This document shows positions 37,415 to 45,945 of a DNA stretch of 64,000 nucleotides, piece by piece (within the stretch, counting starts at the first letter, position 1; every line of letters begins with the position of its first letter). The stretch is taken from NCBI RefSeq assembly GCF_002386445.1, contig NZ_DGIR01000057.1, positions 79,654 to 143,653 on the forward strand, in the 5' to 3' direction. Source of the stretch: Pseudomonas sp. UBA4617 (GTDB taxonomy: Bacteria; Pseudomonadota; Gammaproteobacteria; Pseudomonadales; Pseudomonadaceae). Both the position numbers and the translations under genes were made by a program. The notes beneath the pieces were generated by a model. The model was not told the origin of the DNA. It saw only the letters and a list, made by a program, of their open reading frames with translations, and made no database searches.

Positions 37415-39769
37415 ATGCCAAGCTTAACGCGGCCGCGTGGCCGTGCGCGCAGGTTGTTGCGCGTTGCCGTGCCAGGCATGCTGATGGTGCTCGGTCTGTT
37501 GTGGCTGGCCGACCGCCTGTGGCCGCTGCCCATGCCTGGCGATGACCTGGCGCGGGTGGTGCTGGCCGAGGATGGCACGCCGTTGTGGCGCTTTGCCGAC
37601 GCCGATGGCGTGTGGCGTTACCCGGTCAGCCCCGAAGAGGTTTCGCCGTTGTACCTGCAGGCGCTGCTGACCTACGAGGACCGCTGGTTCTACCGCCACC
37701 CTGGGGTCAACCCGCTGGCCCTGGCCCGCGCTGCCTGGCTCAACCTGCGCGGCGGGCGGGTGGTGTCGGGCGGCAGCACGCTGTCGATGCAGGTGGCGCG
37801 CCTGCTCGACCCGCATGACCGCACCCTGGCTGGCAAGCTGCGCCAGTTGTGGCGTACCGCGCAGCTGGAGTGGCATCTGTCGAAACGCGAGATCCTGCAG
37901 ATCTACCTCGATCGCGCGCCCTTCGGTGGCACCCTGCAGGGCGTTGCCGCTGCGAGCTGGGCCTACCTGGGCAAGTCGCCCATGCACCTGACCCCGGCAG
38001 AAGCGGCGTTGCTGGCCGTGCTGCCGCAGGCACCCAGCCGCCTGCGCCCGGACCGCCACCCCGAACGTGCCCAGCGTGCCCGTGACAAGGTGTTACAACG
38101 CCTGGCCGAATACCAGGTATGGCCGGAACGGCAAATCAGCGAGGCAACCGAGGAGCCGTTGGTACTGGCGCCACGCCAGGAGCCGGCCCTGGCGCCGCTG
38201 CTGGCGCGGCGCCTGAACAGCGCCGACAGCCCGCCGCTGATCCGCACCACGCTCGACGCCGCGTTGCAGCGGCGCCTTGAAGACCTGCTGCTGGGCTGGC
38301 GCGCCCGGCTGCCGGAGCGGACCTCCGCCGCCATCCTGGTGGTCGAGGCGCAGACCATGGCGGTGCGCGCCTACCTGGGGTCGATAGACCTCGCCGACGA
38401 GCGCCGGTTCGGGCATGTCGACATGGTGCGCTCGCTGCGTTCGCCAGGCTCCACGCTCAAGCCATTTCTCTACGGCATGGCGCTGGATGACGGCCTGATC
38501 CATTCCGGGTCGCTGCTGCAGGATGTGCCGCGGCGCTATGGCGACTACCGCCCCGGCAACTTCTCCATGGGCTTCAGCGGGCCGGTCTCGGCCAGTTCGG
38601 CATTGGCGCTTTCGCTCAATCTGCCGGCCGTGCAGTTGCTCGAGGCCTACGGCCCGAAACGCTTCGCCGCGCAGTTGCGCATGGCGGGTATGCCGCTGAC
38701 CTTGCCGCCCTTGGCCGAGCCCAACCTGTCGTTGATCCTCGGCGGTGCGGGCAGCCGCCTGGAAGACCTGGTGGGTGGCTATGCCGCGTTGGCACGGGGT
38801 GGCAACAGTGCGCGGGTGCGCCTGCAACCGCAGGACCCGTTGCTGGAACGGCGCCTGCTGTCACCCGGGGCGGCCTGGATCATCCGGCGCATCCTCAGCG
38901 GGCAGGCGCGTCCCGACCGCGACCCGCATGCCGAGCTGGTGCAACGCCCGCAACTGGCCTGGAAGACCGGCACCAGTTACGGCTTCCGCGATGCCTGGTC
39001 GATCGGCGTGGGCCCACGCTACCTGATCGGTGTGTGGATTGGCCGACCCGACGGCACGCCAGTGCCCGGGCAGTTCGGCCTGGCCTCGGCGGCGCCGCTG
39101 ATGCTGCAGGTGCACGACTTGCTGAGCAACCGCGACAGCCAGCGTGGCATCAGTGTACCGGTCGAGCGGGTACCGGCGAATGTCGGCGTGGCGGCGATCT
39201 GTTGGCCGCTGGGTCAGCCATTGAACAGACATGACCCCAATTGCCGACGTCAGCGCTTCGCCTGGACGCTGGACGGCACTACACCGCCCACCCTGCAGGC
39301 GGCCGACCAGCCGCTCGGCCTGGGCCTGCGTGAAAACGTCTGGGTCAATGACCAAGGGCTACGCGTGGACGGTAGTTGCCCGGGCGCCCAGGCCCGCGAC
39401 ATCGCTTTGTGGCCGGCCCCGCTGGAACCTTGGCTGCCTCGTGTCGAGCGGCGTGCGGCGCGCCTGCCTGCCATCGACCCGGCCTGCCCGCCGCAGGTGC
39501 CGGCCAGTGCGCCGCCGCTGTCGATCGTGGGGGTGCGTCCAGGCGACAACCTGCGTCGTCCGGCGACCAGCAGCGAGCCGTTGCAGCTGCATGTGTCGGC
39601 GCTGGGTGGCGGCGGCCGGCGCTGGTGGTTCCTCAACGGCCAGCCATTGGGCGAGACCCTGGGCCAGGACAGCTTGCTGGTCCGCTTCCAGCAGGTCGGT
39701 CAGGCCGAAATCAGCGCGCTGGATGAAAGCGGCGAGACGGCGCGGGTGGCGTTCCAGGTCAGCGAGTAG
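37415..39769 (+). CDS. pbpC: Penicillin-binding protein 1C
   Basis: A 784-residue bifunctional class A PBP. A cytoplasmic N-terminus and one membrane segment (VAVPGMLMVLGLLWLADRLW) precede the GT51 glycosyltransferase domain (catalytic Glu88 in TYEDRWFYRHPG; GGSTLSMQVARLL). The transpeptidase domain has Ser345 in the SxxK motif STLK and KTGTSYGFRDAW. A BiPBP_C domain closes the protein. Length is like E. coli PbpC (770). The start at 37415 has only a weak AGG site, so a slightly longer N-terminus is possible. Confidence 0.95.
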   Translation: MPSLTRPRGRARRLLRVAVPGMLMVLGLLWLADRLWPLPMPGDDLARVVLAEDGTPLWRFADADGVWRYPVSPEEVSPLYLQALLTYEDRWFYRHPGVNPLALARAAWLNLRGGRVVSGGSTLSMQVARLLDPHDRTLAGKLRQLWRTAQLEWHLSKREILQIYLDRAPFGGTLQGVAAASWAYLGKSPMHLTPAEAALLAVLPQAPSRLRPDRHPERAQRARDKVLQRLAEYQVWPERQISEATEEPLVLAPRQEPALAPLLARRLNSADSPPLIRTTLDAALQRRLEDLLLGWRARLPERTSAAILVVEAQTMAVRAYLGSIDLADERRFGHVDMVRSLRSPGSTLKPFLYGMALDDGLIHSGSLLQDVPRRYGDYRPGNFSMGFSGPVSASSALALSLNLPAVQLLEAYGPKRFAAQLRMAGMPLTLPPLAEPNLSLILGGAGSRLEDLVGGYAALARGGNSARVRLQPQDPLLERRLLSPGAAWIIRRILSGQARPDRDPHAELVQRPQLAWKTGTSYGFRDAWSIGVGPRYLIGVWIGRPDGTPVPGQFGLASAAPLMLQVHDLLSNRDSQRGISVPVERVPANVGVAAICWPLGQPLNRHDPNCRRQRFAWTLDGTTPPTLQAADQPLGLGLRENVWVNDQGLRVDGSCPGAQARDIALWPAPLEPWLPRVERRAARLPAIDPACPPQVPASAPPLSIVGVRPGDNLRRPATSSEPLQLHVSALGGGGRRWWFLNGQPLGETLGQDSLLVRFQQVGQAEISALDESGETARVAFQVSE

Positions 39770-39777
39770 TGCTGGAC

Positions 39778-40551
39778 TCAATGAGCGGTGAAGCGCTGGT
39801 GGATCGGTGATGAACTGGGCGTCAGCGCCAGCGCCAACTGCGTGCGGTTGTGCATGTGGGTCAGGCGCAGCACCTGCGACACATACAGTTTCACGGTATT
39901 TTCGGTAATGCCCAGTTCGCAGGCGATCTGGTAATTGGTCTTGCCCGTGCTCACCAGCCGCGCCACTTCCAGCTGGCGCGGTGACAGCTTCTCGAATGCC
40001 GCTGGCAGCTCGCTTTCGTTTTCTTCGACATCGTTGGCACGCCGGTGCACGCCCTGGCCTCGGGCCTTCTCCAGGTCCCGGTACAACTCGTCCACCGATT
40101 CGGCCAGCTCCTGCAGGCGTTGGTTCAACCCGCCCAGGTCGCGGAAGCTGCGTTGGCGCTCCAGCACGATCTCTTCCTGCCGGCGCACCCCTTCCAGCAA
40201 TTCTTCGAAATCCATGGGCTTCTGGTAGTAGTCGGCAAAGCCTTCACGCAGCGCACGGATGACGTCCTGCTTTTCTGCGCGGCCGGTGAGCATGATGGCT
40301 TCGAAAATACGTTGCCCGCCCAGTGCCTTCAAGGCACGGACGAGGTCGACACCGTCTCGCCCAGGCATGTGCAGGTCACAGATGACCAGGCCGATGGCCT
40401 CGTCGGCCTGATAGTGTTCTATGGCATCATCAGCGCAATGGGCTGGCAGGCAGTGATAACCCTGGGTTTCGAGAAACTCACACAGTTGCTCGACGATCAC
40501 GGGTTGGTCATCGACCACCAATATTTTCACTTCGCTGAATGCTCTGGACAC
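39778..40551 (-). CDS. Response regulator with LuxR-type HTH (PprB-like)
   Basis: A 257-residue two-component regulator: receiver (VKILVVDDQP near residue 8, phosphoacceptor Asp in VICDLHMPGRDG, KPMDF), a helical coiled linker (about 130-180), and a LuxR-type HTH (LSPRQLEVARLVSTGKTN, ITENTVKLYVSQVLRL). Because a FppA-like prepilin peptidase gene is next to it, as with pprB-fppA in P. aeruginosa, it is probably PprB-like. The GTG at 40551 with AGGGAG upstream gives the best start. No histidine kinase gene is adjacent. It is convergent with pbpC. Confidence 0.87.
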   Translation of the reverse strand: MSRAFSEVKILVVDDQPVIVEQLCEFLETQGYHCLPAHCADDAIEHYQADEAIGLVICDLHMPGRDGVDLVRALKALGGQRIFEAIMLTGRAEKQDVIRALREGFADYYQKPMDFEELLEGVRRQEEIVLERQRSFRDLGGLNQRLQELAESVDELYRDLEKARGQGVHRRANDVEENESELPAAFEKLSPRQLEVARLVSTGKTNYQIACELGITENTVKLYVSQVLRLTHMHNRTQLALALTPSSSPIHQRFTAH

Positions 40552-40669
40552 AATCGACTCCCTGTTCTTATACGGTCCTGCTCCCGGGCCAGACGCTGCG
40601 GCAAGGTAAAAATAGACGTGGGGAGCGATTTTGTACAACTTCTGTACAGGTATCGGACCAAGAGATTGC

Positions 40670-41140
40670 TCATTGGATCCATACAGCAGTCAGAAGAAAA
40701 CCGCTGAGCACATAGGGGACGAACGCCTGCTTGTCGCCCATTTCCTCGGTCAGGGCCTGCAGGCGCTTTTTCACCTTGGGGTTGAGCAGGGTCCACAGGC
40801 GCCGACGGGTGAGCAACCACACCAGCACGCTGACGCCGGCACCGATGAAGGTGCCGAGCACATAGTGCGGGCTGGTGGCCAAGGCCAGGGCACCCATCAG
40901 CTTGACGTCATCGGCGCCGAAACGGCCGAGCATGTAGCCGGGCAGGGTCAGCAACATGACGATGGCCAGGGCCCAGCCGGCATCGCTGGGCTCGGCGCCG
41001 ATCCAGCTGCGGCCAGTGGCGAACAGCCACACCAGGGCGCTGGTTGCCGCGCCCAGGGTCAGCAGGTTGGAGATCTGGCGTTGACGCACATCCTGTTCGG
41101 AGCACAAGGCAAGCCACAGCAGGAGAACAATGCTTTGCAT
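40670..41140 (-). CDS. Type IVb prepilin peptidase (A24 family, FppA/CpaA-like)
   Basis: A 156-residue membrane peptidase that would cut the leader from Flp-type prepilins. The two catalytic aspartates are in CSEQDVRQRQISN and in GADDVKLMGALAL (GxGD-type). There are about four to five membrane segments, and the short form lacks the N-terminal methylase region, as in CpaA/TadV. ATG 41140 begins MQSIVLLLWLAL. In P. aeruginosa fppA lies beside pprB and the flp-tad-rcp genes; no pilin or tad secretion genes are seen in this window. Confidence 0.88.
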   Translation of the reverse strand: MQSIVLLLWLALCSEQDVRQRQISNLLTLGAATSALVWLFATGRSWIGAEPSDAGWALAIVMLLTLPGYMLGRFGADDVKLMGALALATSPHYVLGTFIGAGVSVLVWLLTRRRLWTLLNPKVKKRLQALTEEMGDKQAFVPYVLSGFLLTAVWIQ

Positions 41141-41244
41141 TGGCAGGTCGCCTTTCCCAATGTTGAACACAGCTACCCGGTCAGTCAGGTTTCCTTAAGT
41201 GAAGATAGACCTGCAGTAGCCGGCTTGCCCGTTCCGGCCATGCA

Positions 41245-41814
41245 TCACTTCCTGCTGCCGGGTGGATAGTTGCCCAGCACCTTGGCCACGGTGCTCCGGA
41301 TGGCGCTGTTGCGTTCCTCCGGGCTTGGCGGGTAGTTGTTCATGATCTGCTCGGCACTGCCGCGCCAAACCAGCTTGCCGTCACGCCCGTCGAACAGGTC
41401 GATCTGGATGGTGGCGACCTTGTAGTCGACGCTGCGGGTTTCGTTGTACATGGGCCCGCCCCAGTAGCCACCCCAGTAGCCGCCCCAGCCACCGCCGTAG
41501 TTGGTGGTGATCTGTTGCTGGCGCTGTTCGACGATCAGGTAGGCGCGCACGGCCAGGTCGGGACGCGTGCCACCTTGAACCGGGCGCAGGCCGCGCTGGT
41601 CCAGCTGGTCGGCGACCGCCTGGCGAATACGCTGCTCGGTCAGGTCGCTCTTGATTCGTGGGTCGTCGGGGCGATACTGCAGGCCCGGTTCCTGCCATGC
41701 CCAGCTGCGGTAGGCGGCAAAATCGCGGCTGGCGTCGAAATCCTGCTGGACGTTATTGCTGGAACAGGCCGCCAGCAGCAACGCGAATGACAGTAGAACG
41801 AGACGGCGCAACAT
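41245..41814 (-). CDS. DUF4136 lipoprotein
   Basis: A 189-residue lipoprotein (LLSFALLLAACSSNN, lipobox LAAC) with the DUF4136 pattern: DFDASRDFAAYRSWAW, RIRQAVADQLDQRGLRPV, RPDLAVRAYL and a C-terminal IQIDLFDGRDGKLVWRG. A Gly/Trp/Tyr-rich loop (NYGGGWGGYWGGYWGG) lies in the middle. Function unknown. GGAGAA precedes the ATG. It is a tandem paralogue of the next gene at 41834. Confidence 0.9.
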   Translation of the reverse strand: MLRRLVLLSFALLLAACSSNNVQQDFDASRDFAAYRSWAWQEPGLQYRPDDPRIKSDLTEQRIRQAVADQLDQRGLRPVQGGTRPDLAVRAYLIVEQRQQQITTNYGGGWGGYWGGYWGGPMYNETRSVDYKVATIQIDLFDGRDGKLVWRGSAEQIMNNYPPSPEERNSAIRSTVAKVLGNYPPGSRK

Positions 41815-41833
41815 GATGGTTCTCCGTTAGGCA

Positions 41834-42469
41834 TTAACTGGGAGGATAGCCGCTGAGCGCCTTGTACACTGAGTTGCGCAAGGCGCTTTCGCGTTCACGC
41901 GGCGAGTCCTTGTCGCTGCCGCTTTCGGCGCTGGCACTCCATACCGGCTGGCCGTTGCGGGCGTCGTACAGGTCGATGCGTACCACCATCACCTGCACTT
42001 CGTAGGTCCGTACGATGGGCACGCTGGCATAGGCGCCATAACCATTGCGGTAACCGCCGTAGCCGACACCGCCGTAGGGGTACGGGCCGTAATAGGGGTC
42101 GTAGGCATCGTAGTCCCGCACCTGGCGCAAGCGTTTTTCCAGGCGTATGTCAGCACTCACCAGCAAGTCGCCAGGGCCGCCCCGGGCGGGGCGCAGGCCA
42201 TGCTGGTCCAGCGCGCCGCTGACGGCATCGGCCAGTTGCGCCGGGTCGGTATCCGCCGAGCCGCTGGGCAACTGGCCGTTGCGCCAGCTCCAACTGCGGT
42301 AGTGCCCATAATCACGCGCAGGCGCCGGGTAGGCACTGGCATCGAAGGTAGTGGCCGCCTGGGCCGGGGCAGGGGGTAACGGGCGGCTGCTGGCCACGTA
42401 CGGGTTGCTGCCCTGGCAGCCAGCCAAGGCAAGCGGCAGCAGTGCCAGGCACAACAGACGGTACGGCAT
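41834..42469 (-). CDS. DUF4136 lipoprotein (tandem paralogue)
   Basis: A 211-residue lipoprotein (LALLPLALAGCQGSN, lipobox LAGC). The layout is like its neighbour at 41245: FDASAYPAPARDYGHYRSWS, ALDQHGLRPARGG, a Tyr/Gly-rich loop (YDPYYGPYPYGGVGYGGYRN) and VVRIDLYDARNGQPVWSAS. ATG 42469 has GGAGGA. The pair probably arose by duplication and is co-transcribed, 19 bp apart. The role is likely in the outer membrane but unknown. Confidence 0.9.
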   Translation of the reverse strand: MPYRLLCLALLPLALAGCQGSNPYVASSRPLPPAPAQAATTFDASAYPAPARDYGHYRSWSWRNGQLPSGSADTDPAQLADAVSGALDQHGLRPARGGPGDLLVSADIRLEKRLRQVRDYDAYDPYYGPYPYGGVGYGGYRNGYGAYASVPIVRTYEVQVMVVRIDLYDARNGQPVWSASAESGSDKDSPRERESALRNSVYKALSGYPPS

Positions 42470-42489
42470 GTGGTCCTCCGACGGGTTAG

Positions 42490-43239
42490 TCAGCGGGGGC
42501 GGCAAACCCAGTGCAGGTAACGGCCAAGCCCGGCGAAACCGGGATGGCGACGATAGGCCAGTTCCATTTCCAGCAGGTCGAGCAACTCGGCCTTGCCCTG
42601 GAATTCCCTGGGCATGTAGTCGTGGAACACCCGCACGCCGCTTTCGCTTTCCACCTGCCACTCAGGATCAAGTTGCGCCCTGAGCTGGCGCGGATCAAGT
42701 GGTTTTTGAGGCGTAAGGCTCTGTTTTTCACCTTCCAGCCGGTTGCTGCGCAACTTGCGGAAGTGGCCTTTGAGCAGGTTCCGATAGACCAGCGCGTCTC
42801 GGTTGTAGAAAGCCAGCGACAGCCACCCGGAAGGAGCCGTGAGCTGGTGCAACACGGGCAGTATGCTTTCCGGCTCGGCCAGCCATTCGAGCACGGCATG
42901 GCACAATACCAGGTCGTAGGGTTCGGTGAGCTGGCCGAGCAGGTCTTGCCAAGGGGCCTGGATGAAGGTGGCCGCCTGGCCTGCTTCGGCAAAGCGTGCC
43001 CGGGCGCCATCGAGCATCGGCGCTGCGGGTTCGGCCAGGGTCAGCTGGTGGCCGCGCTGTGCCAGCCACAAGGCCATGTGGCCCAGCCCGGCGCCAATGT
43101 CGAGGATACGCAGGGGGCGGTCGGGCAAGGCCTCGGCCAGATCGGCCTGGAGCACGGCCAGGCGGATGGCGCCTTTGGCGCCGCCATAGATCTTCTCGGC
43201 AAAACGGGTGGCCAGTTCATCGAAGTGACGGTCGTTCAT
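42490..43239 (-). CDS. cmoM: SAM-dependent methyltransferase, CmoM-like (tRNA cmo5U methyl ester)
   Basis: A 249-residue class I methyltransferase with SAM motif I ILDIGAGLGHMALWLA (about residue 50) and the family N-terminus FAEKIYGGAKGAIRLAVLQ, which matches CmoM (SmtA). CmoM methylates 5-carboxymethoxyuridine in tRNA wobble positions. The ATG at 43239 overlaps the stop of the MazG-like gene (ATGA), so the two are coupled. E. coli CmoM has 261 residues. Confidence 0.85.
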   Translation of the reverse strand: MNDRHFDELATRFAEKIYGGAKGAIRLAVLQADLAEALPDRPLRILDIGAGLGHMALWLAQRGHQLTLAEPAAPMLDGARARFAEAGQAATFIQAPWQDLLGQLTEPYDLVLCHAVLEWLAEPESILPVLHQLTAPSGWLSLAFYNRDALVYRNLLKGHFRKLRSNRLEGEKQSLTPQKPLDPRQLRAQLDPEWQVESESGVRVFHDYMPREFQGKAELLDLLEMELAYRRHPGFAGLGRYLHWVCRPR

Positions 43240-43541
43240 CGGGCGAAGCGCCTCTCGCTGTCGGCCAGCTTGGCCCGCACCACCTGGTCCATGTCCAGGC
43301 CAAGCTCGCTGCACAGCAGCAACAGGTAGAGCACCACGTCACCGATTTCCTGGCCGGCATGGGCCAGCTTGTCGGCGGGTAGCTGGCGCGACTGGTCTTC
43401 GCTCAGCCACTGGAAGATTTCCACCAGCTCGGCCATTTCGACACTGGCGGCCATGGCCAGGTTCTTCGGGCTGTGGAAGCCGCGCCAGTCGTTGTTGTCG
43501 CGGATGTGGTGCAGCCGTTGGGTGAGTTCTTGCAGGTTCAT
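43236..43541 (-). CDS. MazG-like nucleotide pyrophosphohydrolase
   Basis: A 101-residue single-domain all-alpha NTP-PPase. Metal-binding motifs are ExxE in VEMAELVEIFQW and ExxD in GQEIGDVVLYLLLL. Such proteins clear non-canonical or damaged dNTPs. AGGAGA precedes ATG 43541. It overlaps cmoM by 4 bp. Upstream (about 43605-43625) is a lone half REP (GAGGCCGCTCCTACA). Confidence 0.88.
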   Translation of the reverse strand: MNLQELTQRLHHIRDNNDWRGFHSPKNLAMAASVEMAELVEIFQWLSEDQSRQLPADKLAHAGQEIGDVVLYLLLLCSELGLDMDQVVRAKLADSERRFAR

Positions 43542-43604
43542 CGGGGTCTCCTAGTGCTGCATAGCTTCAGCGCAGGCCCGAGGCAAAGCAAGCGTTTCCA
43601 CCAA

Positions 43605-43622
43605 GGCAGACGAGGCCGCTCC
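43605..43622. repeat. Partial REP-like half unit
   Basis: GAGGCCGCTCCTACAAGG matches the outer arm of the REP-like family seen at 36895-37028, but no inverted partner is found nearby. It runs up to the stop end of the MaoC-domain gene. Confidence 0.5.
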
Positions 43623-44473
43623 TACAAGGGTTCCCAGCGCCCGACCATATGCAGCACGTTGCCATGTCCGTCCAGCCGCAGCGTGCCCTGCGGCCCCGCC
43701 TCACTGGCACCGAGCACCACCTCGGACGGCAACCGCACCGGCTTGCGGAACCCCACCTCGAAGGCATAGCCACTGTGCGGCAGATGACCACGCAAGGCTG
43801 CCATGGCCATGGCCTTGCTCCACATGCCATGGGCAATGGCCGTGGGAAAGCCGAACAGTCGCGCGCTGGCGGCACTGAGGTGGATCGGGTTGTAATCCCC
43901 GCAGACCTTGGCATAACGCCGGCCGATATCGCTGTCAGCGTACCAGCGGGTCGCCTCCGGCAACCCAGCCGGTTCGTCCTCGACCGGCACATCCGCCTCG
44001 CTTTCGAGCTTGAGCCCACGCACCAGCATGCGGCTGCTCTCGCGCCAGAGCAGGCCGATGCCGTCTTCGGCTTCGGTGACCAGGTCGAAGGTGGCGCCCT
44101 TGGCGTGGGGTTGCAGGTTGTCCGTATACACCGCAAAGCGCAGCGCTTCGACAGCGCCGAGCGGGCGCAGCACTTCGATGCGATTATGCAGGTGCACCAG
44201 GCCCAGCAGCGGGAAGGGGAAATCGTCGGCGGTCATCAATTGCAACTGCAAGGTGAACGCCATCACGTGAGGGTAAGCCGCCGGCAGCCGGCCATCGTCG
44301 GCGAAATGGCACAGCCGCCGATAGGCCGCCAGGTTGTCCGGCTGGACGTGGATGAGGCTGCGCAGGCCATCGCCCGGCAGGCGGTCACCGCTGATCTTGC
44401 GCTTGCTGGCGGCGCGCAGGTACAGGCTGGCGCGCGAAGCCGGGCTGTGCAGGTCGTGCCAGTGTCGGCTCAT
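43622..44473 (-). CDS. MaoC-family (R)-specific enoyl-CoA/acyl hydratase
   Basis: A 283-residue protein with a C-terminal MaoC hot-dog domain: YAKVCGDYNPIHLSAASARL is the hydratase 2 motif (catalytic Asp and His), followed by IAHGMWSKAMAMAAL. An N-terminal hot-dog-like half (AYPHVMAFTLQLQLMT) is also present. It would hydrate or dehydrate an (R)-3-hydroxyacyl chain. It lies 2 bp after the FabG-like gene and is co-transcribed with it, opposite a thiolase, together making three of the four steps of a beta-oxidation-like cycle. Confidence 0.9.
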   Translation of the reverse strand: MSRHWHDLHSPASRASLYLRAASKRKISGDRLPGDGLRSLIHVQPDNLAAYRRLCHFADDGRLPAAYPHVMAFTLQLQLMTADDFPFPLLGLVHLHNRIEVLRPLGAVEALRFAVYTDNLQPHAKGATFDLVTEAEDGIGLLWRESSRMLVRGLKLESEADVPVEDEPAGLPEATRWYADSDIGRRYAKVCGDYNPIHLSAASARLFGFPTAIAHGMWSKAMAMAALRGHLPHSGYAFEVGFRKPVRLPSEVVLGASEAGPQGTLRLDGHGNVLHMVGRWEPL

Positions 44474-44475
44474 GT

Positions 44476-45828
44476 TCAGGCTCCCATCAAAGCCTGGCCG
44501 CAAACGCGCAGCACCTGGCCGTTGATCGCCCCGGAGCCGGGCTGGCTGAGCCAGGCGATGGCCTCGGCGACGTCCTGCGGGCGACCGCCCTGGCCCAGCG
44601 AACTCAAGCGTCGCCCGGCCTCGCGCAGGCCCATGGGCATGACGGCGGTCATGTGGGTTTCGATGAACCCGGGGGCCACGGCATTGATGCTGCCGCCACG
44701 CTCGGCAAGGCGCGGCGCCCAGGCCTGGGCCAGGCCGATCAACCCGGCCTTGCTGGCGGCATAGTTGGCCTGCCCGCGGTTGCCGGCGATGCCGCTGACC
44801 GAAGCCAGCAGGGTGATGCGCGCGTTCTCACCCAGGGCGCCGTGCTCATGCAGCGCCTGGGTCAGTACCTGCGGTGCCTTGAGGTTCACTGCCAGCACCG
44901 CATCCCAGTACTCCGGGGTCATGTTGGCCAGGGTCTTGTCGCGAGTGATGCCGGCATTGTGCACCACGATGTCGATGCCGTCCGGCAGGGCTGCGAGCAA
45001 GCGGCTCGCCGCGTCACCCGCGCAGATATCCAGCGCCAGCGCCTTGCCCCCCAGGCGCGCGGCCAGGGCGTCGAGGTCCTGGCTGGCCTGCGGTACATCC
45101 AGCAACAGCACGTCGGCGCCGTCCCGTGCCAGGGTTTCGGCAATCGCAGCGCCGATGCCGCGTGCGGCGCCGGTCACCAGCGCACGGCGGCCCGCCAGCG
45201 GCCGGGTCCAGTCCTCGACCTGGCTGGCGCAGGCTTCCAGGCGCAGCACCTGGCCGGAAATGAAGGCGCTTTTCGGCGCGAGGAAAAAACGCAGTGCGCC
45301 TTCCAGCTGGTGGTCTGCGCCGGGGGCGACATACAGCAGCTGGGCGGTCGCGCCATTGCGCAGTTCTTTGGCCAGCGAGCGGCTGAAGCCTTCCAGGGCC
45401 CGTTGTGCAATGCTGGCCAGCGGGTCATCGAGACTTTCCGGCGCGCGCCCCAGCAACACCACGTGGGCGCAAGGCGCCAGGCTGCGCAGCAGTGGCTGGA
45501 AAAACTCGCGCAACTGCTTCAATGCATCGCTGTCGGACAAATGCGTGGCGTCGAACACCACCGCCTTGATTTTCGGCCCCAGGCCGGCCACCCAGGGCTC
45601 GGCCTGGAGGGCGTCGGTGTTGAAGCTGTAAAGCGTGTCGGTCAGGCGCGGCGCAAGCGTTTCGACCTGGCTCGCCAGGGGCCCGCCACCCAACACCAGG
45701 GCACCCTCGACCGGGCGCAGGCGGCCGGCCTGCCAACGCTCCAGCGGAGCCGGGTGCGGCAGGCCAAGGGCATCCACAAGACGGCGGCCAAGGTTGGAAT
45801 TGGCAAAGCCGAGGTAGCGATCGCTCAT
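44476..45828 (-). CDS. High-molecular-weight FabG-like 3-oxoacyl reductase
   Basis: A 450-residue short-chain dehydrogenase twice the usual FabG size. The C-terminal half is a complete ketoreductase: ALVTGAARGIGAAIAETLA, NNAG-equivalent VVHNAGITRD, catalytic Tyr/Lys in YAASKAGLIGL, and GFIETHMTAVMP. The N-terminal half is a flavodoxin-like or degenerate Rossmann domain (HVVLLGRAPESLDDPLA). This architecture is known from FabG4-type reductases that prefer NADH and longer chains. ATG 45828 has GGGAGA. Confidence 0.9.
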   Translation of the reverse strand: MSDRYLGFANSNLGRRLVDALGLPHPAPLERWQAGRLRPVEGALVLGGGPLASQVETLAPRLTDTLYSFNTDALQAEPWVAGLGPKIKAVVFDATHLSDSDALKQLREFFQPLLRSLAPCAHVVLLGRAPESLDDPLASIAQRALEGFSRSLAKELRNGATAQLLYVAPGADHQLEGALRFFLAPKSAFISGQVLRLEACASQVEDWTRPLAGRRALVTGAARGIGAAIAETLARDGADVLLLDVPQASQDLDALAARLGGKALALDICAGDAASRLLAALPDGIDIVVHNAGITRDKTLANMTPEYWDAVLAVNLKAPQVLTQALHEHGALGENARITLLASVSGIAGNRGQANYAASKAGLIGLAQAWAPRLAERGGSINAVAPGFIETHMTAVMPMGLREAGRRLSSLGQGGRPQDVAEAIAWLSQPGSGAINGQVLRVCGQALMGA

Positions 45829-45945
45829 GAGTGGTCTCCCGGAAGGCAAGCTTGAAAGTGTGGACCAAGTTTGTGCCAAGGTCGTTCGAATGCGGTAAAA
45901 ACACCTAGGCTGTACGGATCAAATTGTTTCAGGAGGAATCAGCGC

